From Paraglaciecola sp. L3A3 (GTDB taxonomy: Bacteria; Pseudomonadota; Gammaproteobacteria; Enterobacterales; Alteromonadaceae): a stretch of 64,000 nucleotides of DNA. Of the stretch, positions 9,455 through 18,835 are shown one piece after another; positions within the stretch are counted from its first letter, which is position 1; every line of letters starts with the position of its first letter. The stretch is from NCBI RefSeq assembly GCF_009796765.1, contig NZ_CP047023.1, positions 1,781,501 to 1,845,500 of the forward strand. The letters are read 5' to 3'. The notes below the pieces were generated by a model, which worked only from the letters and a program-made list of their open reading frames with translations, was not told the DNA's origin and searched no databases. A program made the position numbers and the translations under genes.

Positions 9455-10572
9455 GATTGATTTCCTTGCAGTTGGTAAAAGCTTGATATAAGTGCAAGCA
9501 ATTGTTGATTTTGTTCAGCACTGCCCACGGTAATGCGCAGGCAATTTTGTAAATTGAATTGTTTAGATTGGTCACGAATAAACATTTTATGACTGACTAA
9601 ATAGTCCATTAATGCTTGTTTTTGTGCGGTTCTAAACAGAATAAAGTTAGCTTTATCGTCGCCCACTAATTGAATATCACCCATTTTGATTAGACTTTGT
9701 TTGAGTAAGTCTTTTTCTTTTTGAATGGCTGATACTTGAGTTTGCATAGTGCTTAAACCTTTATCACTCAAAGCTTGTGCAGCAATTTGTGCGACTGGCT
9801 CTGGCATAGGGTAGGGCGCAATGACTTTTAATAAGGTATGAATAATTTGCGCATTGGCTAAGGTAAAACCACATCTTAAGCCGGCCAAAGCAAAGGCTTT
9901 TGACAAGGTACGCAAGATCACTAAATTATCATATTGTTCAAGTTTGTTAGCCCAAGAATTGCTTGCATCAAACTCGATATAAGCTTCATCAACTACAACC
10001 AATGCTGAACCGGCGAAGTGGTTCAACACTTGTTCAATTTGCTGTGGCGCAACCCCCGTACCTGTTGGGTTATTAGGCGAACAAATAAACACTAAGTTGA
10101 CTTGGTCTTTAAAAGACTTAATTGTTTCTATATCCAGTGAAAAATCGGCATTTAGTGGCGCTTTTTCAATACCTACATTGGCGGTTTCTGCACTGATGGC
10201 ATACATGCCGTAAGTAGGCGGACAAATTAATATTTTATCTTGGCCAGGAGTACAAAAGGCTCGAATTAATAATTCTATGCCTTCGTCTGCCCCGCGACTG
10301 ACTAACAATTGTTTATTGCTGATACCGGCAAATTTTGCATAGGCATTGATAACACTACTAGGCTGACAGTCAGGGTAACGATTAAAAAATTCGCTACTGA
10401 CTGAATATTCATTGGCATAGGGCGATTCATTGGCATTTAACCAAACAGGTTGTTGTGCATCTTGATTGTTTTCGCTGGCGGCAAATAGGCGACGAGCTGA
10501 TTCGTAAGGCACTAAAGCCTTAACATTTTCGCAGACTAATTTGTCGATTAAAGACCCGACTCTATTGCTCAT
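9451..10572 (-). CDS. hisC: Histidinol-phosphate aminotransferase
   Basis: HisC of 373 residues, a PLP aminotransferase converting imidazole-acetol phosphate to histidinol phosphate. ANESPY near 47-52, SPNNPTG at 165-171, DEAYIEF near 195 and the PLP lysine K225 in [15 protein letters not shown] are all visible. The start overlaps the hisD stop (TAATG) and the end overlaps hisB by four bases, so it is tightly coupled in the operon. Confidence 0.96.
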   Translation of the reverse strand: MSNRVGSLIDKLVCENVKALVPYESARRLFAASENNQDAQQPVWLNANESPYANEYSVSSEFFNRYPDCQPSSVINAYAKFAGISNKQLLVSRGADEGIELLIRAFCTPGQDKILICPPTYGMYAISAETANVGIEKAPLNADFSLDIETIKSFKDQVNLVFICSPNNPTGTGVAPQQIEQVLNHFAGSALVVVDEAYIEFDASNSWANKLEQYDNLVILRTLSKAFALAGLRCGFTLANAQIIHTLLKVIAPYPMPEPVAQIAAQALSDKGLSTMQTQVSAIQKEKDLLKQSLIKMGDIQLVGDDKANFILFRTAQKQALMDYLVSHKMFIRDQSKQFNLQNCLRITVGSAEQNQQLLALISSFYQLQGNQS

Positions 10573-11894
10573 TATGCGTCTCCATTATCGCTAGACGTTT
10601 GATTAGCTGGATCTTGTAAACGTAAGGCCACAGCTTGTCTGTGGGCATCTAAGCCTTCAGCGTCGGCTAAATCCATTATGGCGTCACCAATATTTTGTAA
10701 TCCTTGATAAGTCAATTCTTGCACCGTAAAGCGGCGCATAAAATCAGCTAAACCTAAGCTAGAATAGTTACGTGCGTAGCCATAAGTAGGTAATACATGG
10801 TTAGTACCACTGGCATAATCCCCAGCAGACTCTGGTGACCACTGACCGACAAATATTGAACCTGCATTGGTCAGCTTAGCTAAACTATCCCGTGCATTTT
10901 CAATTTGGATAATTAAGTGTTCAGGGCCGTAAGCATTACTCACAGTAAATGCTTGTTCAATGTTATCAGTCAAAATATAACGACTATGCTGTATGGCTTT
11001 TTCAGCAATGTTTTGTCGACTTAAGGTGGCCAATTGTGCGCTGACTTGTAGTTTAGTGGCTTCGATTAGCTCAACGCTATCAGACACTAATACCGCTTGA
11101 GAGTCAGCTCCATGTTCAGCTTGAGATAATAAATCGGCAGCCACATAAATTGGGTTCGCCATTTTGTCGGCAATCACCAACACTTCAGAAGGTCCAGCTG
11201 GCATGTCTATGGCAGGCCCTGCAGGAATTCGACTCACTTGTTGTTTGGCTTCAGTGACAAAACTATTGCCTGGGCCGAAAATTTTATCGACCTTTTCTAT
11301 CGATTCAGTGCCTAGTGCTAATGCCGCTATGGCTTGAGCGCCGCCTACTAAATAGATTTCGTCTATGCCACATAATTGAGCGGCATAACGAATTTCTAGC
11401 GCTATTTCGCCTTTTTTATTGGGCGGTGTACATAATACACTTCTGGCACAGCCTGCAACTTGAGCCGTTGCACCTAACATTAAAACGGTAGATGGTAAAG
11501 GCGCAGTGCCACCAGGAATATATAAACCCACAGAGGCTAGGGGTGCATGTTTTAACTCACACACTACACCTGGCGTTGTTTCTACTTTCACGTCTTGCGG
11601 ATATTGCGCCTGATGGAAAGACTTAATATTGGCATAAGCCTGATCAATTGCTTTTTTGACTTTAGGCTCAAGCAAAGTAGCGACTTCACCTATGCTGACG
11701 TCATGTAAACGTAAGTTGGCGAGTTTTGCCCCATCAAAGCGCTCAGTTAACGCTAATAAAGCTTTATCGCCATCCGTTTTTACTTGCTCAATAATAGTGG
11801 AAACCGTATCGCTCAAGCTTTGACTATCAGCCAAAGCAGGGCGGCTCAGTAAATCTTGTTGTTGCTGTTTATTAAGTCTTGACCAAATTTGCAT
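10572..11894 (-). CDS. hisD: Histidinol dehydrogenase
   Basis: HisD of 440 residues catalyses the last two oxidations from histidinol to histidine, using NAD and zinc. Family signatures GLYIPGGTAPLPSTVLM, DMPAGPSEVLVIAD, LSQAEHGADSQAVL and the catalytic Glu-His pair in GPEHL are present, and the length is normal. It starts 16 bases after hisG. Confidence 0.97.
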   Translation of the reverse strand: MQIWSRLNKQQQQDLLSRPALADSQSLSDTVSTIIEQVKTDGDKALLALTERFDGAKLANLRLHDVSIGEVATLLEPKVKKAIDQAYANIKSFHQAQYPQDVKVETTPGVVCELKHAPLASVGLYIPGGTAPLPSTVLMLGATAQVAGCARSVLCTPPNKKGEIALEIRYAAQLCGIDEIYLVGGAQAIAALALGTESIEKVDKIFGPGNSFVTEAKQQVSRIPAGPAIDMPAGPSEVLVIADKMANPIYVAADLLSQAEHGADSQAVLVSDSVELIEATKLQVSAQLATLSRQNIAEKAIQHSRYILTDNIEQAFTVSNAYGPEHLIIQIENARDSLAKLTNAGSIFVGQWSPESAGDYASGTNHVLPTYGYARNYSSLGLADFMRRFTVQELTYQGLQNIGDAIMDLADAEGLDAHRQAVALRLQDPANQTSSDNGDA

Positions 11895-11910
11895 CTTGTT
11901 GCCTGTGTAC

Positions 11911-12810
11911 CTATTTCATCATTTTTTCGATTGGCATAACCAATATCGAACTACAACCCAGAGATTTTAATTTCTCCATGGTTTCCCAGAACAAAGTTTC
12001 GGGGCTAACGACATGAATAGCCACTATGTCATCGTTACCTGAAAGGGGTAAAACCGTTGGGTTTTCTGAACCTGGTAATAAACTTTTTACTTGTTCTAAG
12101 TAAGCTTTAGGAGCGTGCAACATAATGTATTTGCTTTCTTTGGCTTGAGTCACGCCATCCATACGAGGTAATAATTTGTTAATAAGTGATTGTTTTTCTT
12201 CACTTAATGGGGCTGCTCGTTGAATTAATACTGCACGAGATACAAAAATTTCGTCAGCTTCTTGTAAGCCATTGGCTTCTAAGGTGGCGCCAGTAGAAAC
12301 TAAGTCACAAATGGCATCAGCTACGCCGGCTCTAGGAGCAACTTCAACAGAACCCGTTAACATGACTGTGCTGGCATTGATGTTTTCTTGTTTGAAAAAA
12401 CGTTCTAATAAATAAGGGTAAGTGGTAGCCACTTTTTTGCCTTGCAGCGACTGTATGCCTTGGTAGTCCATTTCATTGGGTACAGCTAAAGATAAACGGC
12501 ATCCACCGTAATCTAAACGACGTAATTCAATATAATCTGCGGCTTTCCCAGAAGCTTGGCGCTCAAGCATTTTTTCTTCAAGTTCGTTTTGACCAATAAA
12601 ACCAAGGTCAACCACACCGTCCATAACTAATCCTGGGATATCGTCATCACGGACTAATAATAAATCGATAGGCTGGTTAGTCGAATGGGCAATTAATAAA
12701 CGGTCACGAATTTGCAATTTAATGCCAACGGCTTTTAACAGTGCAATACTGTCGTCACTTAATCTGCCTTTCTTTTGTACTGCAATACGAAGTCTTTTAC
12801 TGTCACTCAT
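11911..12810 (-). CDS. hisG: ATP phosphoribosyltransferase
   Basis: HisG of 299 residues is the committed first enzyme, joining ATP and PRPP; the long form is normally feedback-inhibited by histidine. [15 protein letters not shown] at the N-terminus, the PRPP-loop-like region around [17 protein letters not shown] (near 165-181) and a C-terminal regulatory domain are visible. It is the first structural gene after the leader and attenuator. Confidence 0.97.
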   Translation of the reverse strand: MSDSKRLRIAVQKKGRLSDDSIALLKAVGIKLQIRDRLLIAHSTNQPIDLLLVRDDDIPGLVMDGVVDLGFIGQNELEEKMLERQASGKAADYIELRRLDYGGCRLSLAVPNEMDYQGIQSLQGKKVATTYPYLLERFFKQENINASTVMLTGSVEVAPRAGVADAICDLVSTGATLEANGLQEADEIFVSRAVLIQRAAPLSEEKQSLINKLLPRMDGVTQAKESKYIMLHAPKAYLEQVKSLLPGSENPTVLPLSGNDDIVAIHVVSPETLFWETMEKLKSLGCSSILVMPIEKMMK

Positions 12811-12911
12811 GATGAATGTGCCTTATTTAATATTCAAAAATCTGTTTTGTAGCTATTGGATTAAACCTAAAACATTTTGAGTTAACTGATATTTCTCAAA
12901 ATGCCTTAAAA

Positions 12912-12945
12912 TGAAAAACCCCCGAAAGTTGCCTTCCGGGGGTTG
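12912..12945 (-). terminator. his attenuator (terminator hairpin)
   Basis: On the minus strand AACCCCCGGAAGG pairs with the downstream CTTTCGGGGG, followed by TTTTTCATTTT. It lies between the His-rich leader peptide and hisG. Upstream segments (GGAAGG and CCTTC within 12965-12995) could form the alternative structures of classical his attenuation. Confidence 0.85.
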
Positions 12946-13003
12946 AGAAAATTTTCTGCACCGCTAGAAGGATTCAATAACCTTCCAGCTCGAACCTGAA
13001 AGG

Positions 13004-13048
13004 TTAAGCTTTATGATGGTGATGGACAGCTTGCAGTGTATTTTTCAA
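13004..13048 (-). CDS. hisL: his operon leader peptide
   Basis: A 14-codon frame reading MKNTLQAVHHHHKA from a TTG at 13048, ending TAA at 13004. Four consecutive His codons (CAT CAC CAT CAT) sit just ahead of the alternative hairpins and the terminator, the hallmark of his attenuation. There is no in-frame ATG. TTG is the best start, with GGGTAAG about 9 bases upstream; an ATT one codon earlier is less likely. Low charged tRNA-His would stall ribosomes on the His run and favour read-through into hisG. Confidence 0.8.
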   Translation of the reverse strand: MKNTLQAVHHHHKA

Positions 13049-13112
13049 AATTTTGTCTTACCCAATTAGTTTTACTGCCGTTATTAAAATGTAGCGGCAA
13101 TCTATGGCGCAT

Positions 13113-13141
13113 ACATTATTCAATCGGCTCGATTAATGCAA
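13113..13141 (-). promoter_or_regulatory. Candidate sigma-70 promoter of the his operon
   Basis: On the minus strand TTGCAT and TAATGT are separated by 17 bases. This would start transcription near 13106, about 58 bases ahead of the leader peptide start. The spacing is ideal; the -10 match is moderate. Confidence 0.45.
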
Positions 13142-13266
13142 TGCTAAATGTAGAGAAAGTTGACTATTTCTTACAATAAAATCGACTATGGTATGTAGAC
13201 CTTATATATTTTGAATTAACTGCTCAAAAATAGGTCAAATATTATAAATATTGAGGTGAAAAAATT

Positions 13267-13587
13267 ATGACCAGCGATTTACTTTTTTCTATTTTACCCA
13301 GAGAGGGCAAAGTGCCCATTACAACAGAAACTCAGAAAGTTGAAAAAATAAGCAAAGCAGATTCACTTAAACCCCTTAGCGATGAAGAGCAAGAGTTGCA
13401 CGTGGAAGAAAAAGAAGCACGGCAGCAACAGCAAAAAAATAAAAAACAAAAGAAACAAAACAAACAACAAGCTGAAAAAGTTGCAGAACAGCAAGACGGT
13501 CAAAATAAAACTGCAACTGAGACAAAAGAAGATGGCGATAACCCCAAAAAGCCGAAAGGACCAAAACACTTGGATGTTTATGTTTGA
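13267..13587 (+). CDS. Lys/Gln-rich conserved-looking small protein
   Basis: A hydrophilic protein of 106 residues with no recognised domain. The middle (about residues 40-75) is a run of Gln, Lys, Asn and Glu, likely helical or coiled-coil, followed by a Pro/Lys-rich tail ending KHLDVYV. There is no signal peptide or membrane segment. GAGGTG eight bases before the ATG is a good ribosome site and supports a real gene. It is divergent from the his operon. The low-complexity composition makes homology calls unreliable, and the function is unknown. Confidence 0.6.
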   Translation: MTSDLLFSILPREGKVPITTETQKVEKISKADSLKPLSDEEQELHVEEKEARQQQQKNKKQKKQNKQQAEKVAEQQDGQNKTATETKEDGDNPKKPKGPKHLDVYV

Positions 13588-13967
13588 TAAAGTAGTCGCT
13601 AGGATAAATGTTAGCGGAAAACAGATTTGTGATTCGAGCAAAAGATAAACGCAAAAGAATATGTCACAGAGTAGCACCGAGATTAATAATGCGGCTGCTT
13701 CGAAAAGATTAAAAAATATTCACCACAGGGACATAGAGCGCTTCGCTCAAAAAGAAAAGCCCAAAAATAGTAAAAGAGGAAAGCTAACATCAAGCCCATG
13801 ATTCCGGTGTGCTTTTAGGCCGGAATCATTGAAAGCAGTGACTAGCTACTAATTTAGCTAGAATGCTATTACAACTCACGTTTTAACGGTATTTAATAAA
13901 TTTTTTATAAATCTGCCATTAAGTTGTAATCACAGAGCCCCACAATTGAGAGCTTTCAATCTATTCG
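13588..13967. other. Intergenic gap with two repeat types
   Basis: There is no gene here. The gap carries a CACAGAG-family fragment (13719-13760, with GAGCGCTTCGCT) and a palindrome GATTCCGG/CCGGAATC at 13800-13827. The last 130 bases are AT-rich and may contain the promoter of the phosphatase gene. Confidence 0.5.
13800..13827. repeat. REP-like palindrome, copy 1
   Basis: Perfect 8-base arms GATTCCGG and CCGGAATC surround the loop TGTGCTTTTAGG. A near-identical copy lies at 23143-23168. The form is that of a short repetitive extragenic palindrome. There is no T-tract, so it is not an obvious terminator. Confidence 0.65.
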
Positions 13968-13976
13968 GTGTTTATC

Positions 13977-15509
13977 ATGTTTTCACGCAGACGTTTTTTA
14001 TTGGCTTCAAGTTCGCTTGTGGCACTCACGCCTTTACTAGGCTTCGGCTCATCTACTCAATACCCATTCACTTTAGGAGTTGCCTCGGGGTGTCCGCGTG
14101 ATAATAGCGTTGTGTTGTGGACTCGCTTAGCGCCGAAGCCGTTACAAGGCGGGGGGATGCCGTCGGGTATTGTTGCAGTGCGCTATCGCGTATGCTCCGA
14201 TCCTTCGATGAAAACCACGGTTCGTCAGGGGGTGGTACAAACATCAGAAATCAAAGGTCATTCTGTTCATGTGACGGTGGATGGACTCAGGCCAGGCCGT
14301 GAATATTGGTATCAGTTTTACTTGGGTGATGACGATAGCCCCATCGGCCGAACTCGCACAAGCGATAGTCAAGCTTTAACGACGACATTGGCGCTAGCGG
14401 CGTGCCAACACTACGAAAGTGGGTATTTTGGAGCGTTCCGGGATTTGGCCAAATGGGCCCCAGACTGCGTAATTCACGTTGGGGACTATATTTACGAGGG
14501 CGCAGCAAGACCCCTCTATACTTGCGACGAAAATAATTCAAAGGATCTCGAACGTCAGGTTGTTCGCCAGCACAATGGTGCCGAAATCACCACACTTTGG
14601 GATTACCGAAACCGTTATGCGCTGTATCGACTCGACTCGGACTTACAGGCTGCACACGCAGCCAGCCCATGGATTGTCGCGATGGACGATCACGAAATTG
14701 ACAATAACTGGGCAAACAACACCCCACAAGACCCTTGGGCGCAGACTGAACTAGAATTTAAGGTGAGGCGTCTCGCCGCGCTGCAAGCCTACTATGAGCA
14801 CATGCCACTGGAGCATCCTCCGGTGATAAATGGGATCGATGCAACACTGCACATGCACGATGTTTATCGTATGGGACCGGCACAGATTCATCTATTGGAT
14901 ACGCGCCAATACCGCAGTGATCAAGTTTGTGGTCAGGGCTTTCCTGCAGATTTTCCGTGTGATGCGTTACAAGATCCAACTCTAACAATGACCGGCCAAG
15001 CACAGGAAAAATGGCTCTTTGAACACTTACGTAAATCGGACGCTGAATTTAATGTCTTAGCACAACAAACTTGGTTCTCGCCTTATCGCTATGCCGAGAA
15101 TGATAAAGCAAAGCAATGGAATATGGATCAGTGGGACGGCTATCCAATTCAACGGCAACGCATAATCGACAGGCTTGCCGACGTTTCTAACCCCGTGGTA
15201 CTCAGCGGCGATTGGCACTGCGCTAATGCGAATACTATTCATCGAGACCCTTTAGATTCCAATTCATCGATAGTAGGCCATGAATTCGCGACTAGCTCCA
15301 TTTCATCAAATTGTCCTTGGAAAAGTGCAGTTCATGATGCAGCTCCGCTTAACGAGCATGTACATTATGTTAATGGTGACAAACGGGGTTATTTACGAAG
15401 CACGGTAACTAAAAATAATTGGAAAAGTGAATATCGTGTAATGGACAAACAGACTTCAGCAGAGGCTAAAGCATCTACTGATTATGAATTTAATACACGT
15501 GATGCTTAG
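13977..15509 (+). CDS. PhoD-family alkaline phosphatase/phosphodiesterase, Tat-exported
   Basis: A PhoD-like metallophosphoesterase of 510 residues from the ATG at 13977 (a GTG three codons upstream is possible). The twin-arginine signal MFSRRRFLLASSS is at the very N-terminus. Family motifs follow: VLWTRL, LAACQHYE, HVGDYIYEG, MDDHEIDNNWA and LSGDWHCA, the metal and active-site residues of PhoD enzymes. It would act in the periplasm or outside the cell to release phosphate from esters. Base composition and codon choice are visibly more GC-rich than all neighbours until the last 150 bases, suggesting transfer. A transposase remnant lies just downstream. No Pho box was identified. Confidence 0.88.
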   Translation: MFSRRRFLLASSSLVALTPLLGFGSSTQYPFTLGVASGCPRDNSVVLWTRLAPKPLQGGGMPSGIVAVRYRVCSDPSMKTTVRQGVVQTSEIKGHSVHVTVDGLRPGREYWYQFYLGDDDSPIGRTRTSDSQALTTTLALAACQHYESGYFGAFRDLAKWAPDCVIHVGDYIYEGAARPLYTCDENNSKDLERQVVRQHNGAEITTLWDYRNRYALYRLDSDLQAAHAASPWIVAMDDHEIDNNWANNTPQDPWAQTELEFKVRRLAALQAYYEHMPLEHPPVINGIDATLHMHDVYRMGPAQIHLLDTRQYRSDQVCGQGFPADFPCDALQDPTLTMTGQAQEKWLFEHLRKSDAEFNVLAQQTWFSPYRYAENDKAKQWNMDQWDGYPIQRQRIIDRLADVSNPVVLSGDWHCANANTIHRDPLDSNSSIVGHEFATSSISSNCPWKSAVHDAAPLNEHVHYVNGDKRGYLRSTVTKNNWKSEYRVMDKQTSAEAKASTDYEFNTRDA

Positions 15510-15679
15510 ACATTCACATGAATGCCTTTTTAGGGCTTTAGCTTTCAGAATATTTCAAGACTGAGGGTTTGCAAGGCCATTGGCTTGAGTAGGTGTAAAC
15601 TTTTTGCGCCTACTTCTTTTGATAAAAAAGTGGTGCAGAATGGTCCTGAGGCAGCCATGATTATTGGGTGACTTTTTCT

Positions 15680-15990
15680 AGATGTTCTTAGCTTCAAGGT
15701 TTTCAAATAACCAACTATGGTATGTATGCCTCAGTCACGTAAATCTCAAATTAGCCTGATTGATACACCTTATTTTATGAATTACATCCCTGTTATTCAG
15801 TTCTGCGAGGCCAGCTAAAGCTGTTCAAAGTTTTCCAGAAAAATTTGTCATTTTATTTCCTATTGTGTTCGTCGCTCATTTTTGTGTGGCGAAGATAAAT
15901 TTACTGGCCAAAGTTATGAGAAAATGCGTGGTTGGGTAGAGCAAAGATTACTTTTTTTAGCTTCTGTTTTTGCCATTGATATGTGCTCAG
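15680..15990 (+). pseudogene. Remnant of Y1-type transposase element
   Basis: From the ATG at 15726 the frame reads MPQSRKSQISLIDTPY, identical to the start of the intact transposase at 27368-28348. The upstream 40 bases (TTCAAATAACCAACTATGGT) match that element too. After about 17 codons the frame is broken by an inserted segment of roughly 70 bases that contains the repeat at 15811-15849. Homology then resumes (VRRSFLCGEDKFTGQSYEK, then LLFLASVFAIDMC) and stops near 15985, before the HxH motif. It is non-functional. Confidence 0.85.
15811..15849. repeat. Short palindromic repeat nested in the transposase remnant
   Basis: CCAGCTAAAGCTGTTCAAAG followed by TTTTCCAGAAAAATTTGTC closely matches 22666-22705. 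It sits exactly where the transposase remnant is interrupted, so it looks like a small element that inserted there. Confidence 0.6.
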
Positions 15991-16153
15991 TACCTCTCTG
16001 TGAAACGCTTTAATTTTTAGCTATTTTATAAAATACCTCATTCTACTCCATCCTGTTCCAGTCTGTATTTACCTGCTTTTCTAACCACACAAGGTTTCAA
16101 TTGTTGCTAAATTAGGGAAAAATGGGGAGCGATGTAGATAAGGTGAATTATAA

Positions 16154-17143
16154 ATGCAGTATTGGCTCGATTTTAAGGTTAATTTACCTGGCATAATTGT
16201 TTCGATTATTGTGGGTTTAGCCGCGTTGTTTTTAAGTGAGCACTATGGTGCGCCCGCTATGTTGTTTGCTTTGTTGTTAGGGATTGCCATGTCTTTTTTG
16301 TATGAAGGCACAAATTGTAAACAAGGGGTGGAATTTACTGCCAGCCATATTTTACGTATTGGTGTGGCGTTATTAGGTTTACGTGTGGCATTTGGTGATT
16401 TGTTAGTTTTGGGTTGGAAAACAGGATTGCTGTTAGTGGTGGCTATCGTCAGCACTATTGGTGTAGGCATGTTATTAGCCAAAGCTTTTGGCTTACAAAA
16501 ACGCTTTGGTGTATTAACTGGTGGTGCTGTTGGTATTTGTGGCGCTTCTGCAGCTATGGCGATATCTGCGGTCTTACCCAATGATAAAAATAAAGATCGA
16601 GACACCTTGCTCACTATAATTGGGGTGACCGCTTTTTCGACTATCGCTATGGTGCTATACCCGATAGTGGCTCGACTATTTAATTTAGATGATGTCAGTA
16701 CTTCCATTTTTCTTGGTGGCACCATACATGATGTGGCACAGGTTGTAGGTGCGGGATACTCGGTATCAGAGCCCGCGGGCGATTTAGCAACTTTGACTAA
16801 ATTAGTACGAGTTGCATTTTTAATGCCTGTTGTATTGTGTATTTTGTTGGTGTTTAAACTGAATATTGATCAAGGAATGAAAGCGGGAGGGCCGAAAATA
16901 CCCGCTTTTTTAGTCGGTTTTGTGCTGTTAATGACGATAAATAGTTTTGTCTCTGTGCCTGAATTTATTACATCTGGGGCTGAAGATATCTCTCGATTTG
17001 CTTTAGTGATATCAATTGCTGCCATTGGCATGAAGTCAAACTTGAGTCAGATTTTAACTGTAGGTATCAGGCCTATTATTTTGTTGCTGCTTGAAACCTT
17101 GTGGATAGCCGGGTTGATATTATTAGCTTTGCCTTATTTATAA
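16154..17143 (+). CDS. YeiH-family putative sulfate exporter
   Basis: An integral membrane protein of 329 residues of the YeiH/UPF0324 family, annotated elsewhere as a putative sulfate exporter; the substrate has little experimental support. About ten hydrophobic segments are visible. HILRIGVALLGLRVAFGD and GGAVGICGASAAMAISAVLP are characteristic, as are SIFLGGTIHDVAQVVGAG and IAAIGMKSNL in the second half. No LysR-type regulator is adjacent, unlike E. coli yeiH. The next gene encodes another anion-exporter-type protein, 150 bases on, which suggests linked roles in sulfur oxyanion export. Confidence 0.85.
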   Translation: MQYWLDFKVNLPGIIVSIIVGLAALFLSEHYGAPAMLFALLLGIAMSFLYEGTNCKQGVEFTASHILRIGVALLGLRVAFGDLLVLGWKTGLLLVVAIVSTIGVGMLLAKAFGLQKRFGVLTGGAVGICGASAAMAISAVLPNDKNKDRDTLLTIIGVTAFSTIAMVLYPIVARLFNLDDVSTSIFLGGTIHDVAQVVGAGYSVSEPAGDLATLTKLVRVAFLMPVVLCILLVFKLNIDQGMKAGGPKIPAFLVGFVLLMTINSFVSVPEFITSGAEDISRFALVISIAAIGMKSNLSQILTVGIRPIILLLLETLWIAGLILLALPYL

Positions 17144-17294
17144 TAAATCTGATGTACTGACTTTCTATTCTTTGTTTTTGGACAAAAAATAATTTCAGCC
17201 TCGATCAATTTATTCATACGCTTTGTCAAAACGGTGAATATCTGGCAAAGTCCGCAGTGGGTTCTTTTCTTTTAATAATAGTAGGCAATTTTTA

Positions 17295-18191
17295 ATGAAT
17301 TCAATGTTATCGGCAACACGTATTCGGTTGATTTTGTTGCTGTTTTGGATTGGCATATTTTTTTATCAAGTAGAGCCATGGTTGTTACTGCAAGAATATG
17401 CTGGCTTCACCCTCTTAGGGATTTTTGGTGCCGTATTAGCTAACGCAACTGGCGCTGGTGGTGGGGTTGTGTTTGTCCCTTTTTTTAATCAGTTAGATTT
17501 TACTGTTGCCGCTTCAGTTGCTACTAGTTTTGCTATTCAATGTTGTGGCATGACTGCTGGGGCAATTACTTGGTGGTCTTATTACCGTAAACTACAGTTG
17601 ACTCATAATTGTGAAAAAGATAATTGGCAGTCATTATCTAAAGTTATTTTGTTAACTGTGCCTGCATCCATTATTGGTGTGTGGATGGTTCAGCTGCAAC
17701 CTCATTTTTTTGTGAATTTTAGTGATCCTCAAAGTCTGCATGTAGGTTTTGGTTTTTTTTCTATTGCTTTATCTTTGGCTATTTTTTCCTCTGTTTTTTG
17801 GCTTAAAGATCGTGGCGGCAACAGCAAATTATCTCAATTTGATTGTTTTGCACTTCTTGTTATTACATGGATTGGTGGTGGTATCACTGCTTGGTTATCA
17901 ATTGGCGTAGGCGAACTGTTAGCTGTGTATCTGATAGTGCGTGGTTTTAATGTAACCTTTGCTATCGCTGCTGCCGTTATCTTGAGTGCGTTTACAGTGT
18001 GGGGTGGTGTTATATTTCATGTGTTTGTAACTAAAGCCATTTATTGGCCTGTATTATTGTTTGCTGGTGCTGGGGCCATCATTGGTGGGGTTCTCGCTAA
18101 AAGGTTAGTGCTATATTTTTCTCCTAAAAATCTGAAGTTGTTTTTTGCTGGTTGGATTTTTATCTTAGGGGCTATCACTTTACCGTATTAG
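17295..18191 (+). CDS. TSUP-family (TauE/SafE) membrane transporter
   Basis: A membrane protein of 298 residues with about eight hydrophobic segments, fitting the TauE/SafE (TSUP) family that exports sulfite, sulfoacetate or related organosulfur anions. GIFGAVLANATGAGGGVVFVPFF near residues 43-65 is the first family repeat. TWIGGGITAWLSIGVGELLAVYLI is the second. It lies in the same direction as yeiH and faces efpL convergently. The substrate is unknown. Confidence 0.8.
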   Translation: MNSMLSATRIRLILLLFWIGIFFYQVEPWLLLQEYAGFTLLGIFGAVLANATGAGGGVVFVPFFNQLDFTVAASVATSFAIQCCGMTAGAITWWSYYRKLQLTHNCEKDNWQSLSKVILLTVPASIIGVWMVQLQPHFFVNFSDPQSLHVGFGFFSIALSLAIFSSVFWLKDRGGNSKLSQFDCFALLVITWIGGGITAWLSIGVGELLAVYLIVRGFNVTFAIAAAVILSAFTVWGGVIFHVFVTKAIYWPVLLFAGAGAIIGGVLAKRLVLYFSPKNLKLFFAGWIFILGAITLPY

Positions 18192-18201
18192 TGCAATACT
18201 T

Positions 18202-18242
18202 AAAGGTGAAGTCACCCACCTTTAAATTGACTTAAAGTGGGT
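18202..18242. terminator. Convergent hairpin region between TSUP and efpL genes
   Basis: AAAGGTG/CACCTTT (18202-18223) and CCCACCTTT/AAAGTGGGTG (18215-18243) are overlapping, mutually exclusive inverted repeats between two convergent genes. The T-tracts are poor, so termination activity is only plausible. Confidence 0.35.
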
Positions 18243-18262
18243 GATAAATTCGGTTGATTATA

Positions 18263-18835
18263 CTAAGAATCAGCTCGGCTAATAAATTTCGATTCAGCTG
18301 TGTTAATTTTGATTTTTTCACCGCTAGAAATATATTCAGGAACTTGTACTACTAAACCTGTGGTCAAAGTTGCAGGCTTAGTTCTGGCACTGGCAGAAGC
18401 ACCTTTAATAGAAGGATCAGTTTCAGAGATAACTAACTCAACGGCTGCTGGCAGTTCAATGCCAACGGGATCACCTTCAACTAATAATATCTGTAAACCT
18501 TTGGTATCTTCGGTGATAAATGGGGCTTCTTCACTGATGGTGTCTTTATTTAAAAAGTAAGAACTGTAATCTTCGCTATCCATAAATACATATTCATCGC
18601 CATCAAGGTATGAATAGGTGACTTTATTTCGGTTAAACTCTACTGTGTTTAATACTTCGTCAGCTTTAAAACTTTCATCGGCTTTAGCGCCCGTACCTAC
18701 TTCATATAAACGCATACGGTACAAACTTGCCCCAGCACGACCACTAGGTGTTAATTTGTTAATGTCTTTTACTAGGTATACTTTGCCGTTATGTTCTACG
18801 GCTGCATTCTTTTTAATTTCACTGGCTTTAGGCAT
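18263..18835 (-). CDS. efpL: Elongation factor P-like protein EfpL (YeiP)
   Basis: An EF-P paralogue of 190 residues, close to E. coli YeiP, which relieves ribosome stalling at certain motifs. I chose the ATG at 18835 ([10 protein letters not shown]), preceded by GGAGAA at the right distance; a TTG four codons earlier is less likely. The domain I loop carries Arg33 (TPSGRAG) where EF-P has its modified Lys. [13 protein letters not shown] and [20 protein letters not shown] mark the middle and C-terminal OB domains. It is monocistronic on the minus strand. Confidence 0.93.
   Translation of the reverse strand: MPKASEIKKNAAVEHNGKVYLVKDINKLTPSGRAGASLYRMRLYEVGTGAKADESFKADEVLNTVEFNRNKVTYSYLDGDEYVFMDSEDYSSYFLNKDTISEEAPFITEDTKGLQILLVEGDPVGIELPAAVELVISETDPSIKGASASARTKPATLTTGLVVQVPEYISSGEKIKINTAESKFISRADS

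Larger units (their letters stand above)
15510..16153. other. Gap with transposase remnant and dispersed repeats
   Basis: There is no intact gene. It contains an AGTAGG/CCTACT hairpin (15588-15614, followed by TCTTTTG, a possible terminator for the phosphatase), the broken Y1-type transposase (15680-15990), and a CTCTGTGAAACGC fragment near 15998 of the dispersed CACAGAG family. The final 60 bases lead into yeiH. Confidence 0.5.

Noticed and set aside
13363..13677. Hydrophobic minus-strand frames opposite the Lys/Gln-rich gene
   Set aside because: Phe/Leu-rich translation is what the complement of AAA/CAA-rich coding DNA gives. The plus-strand gene has the ribosome site.
16243..16725. A 160-residue minus-strand frame
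   Set aside because: It is antisense to the well-supported yeiH-type gene. Its composition is that of a shadow frame.
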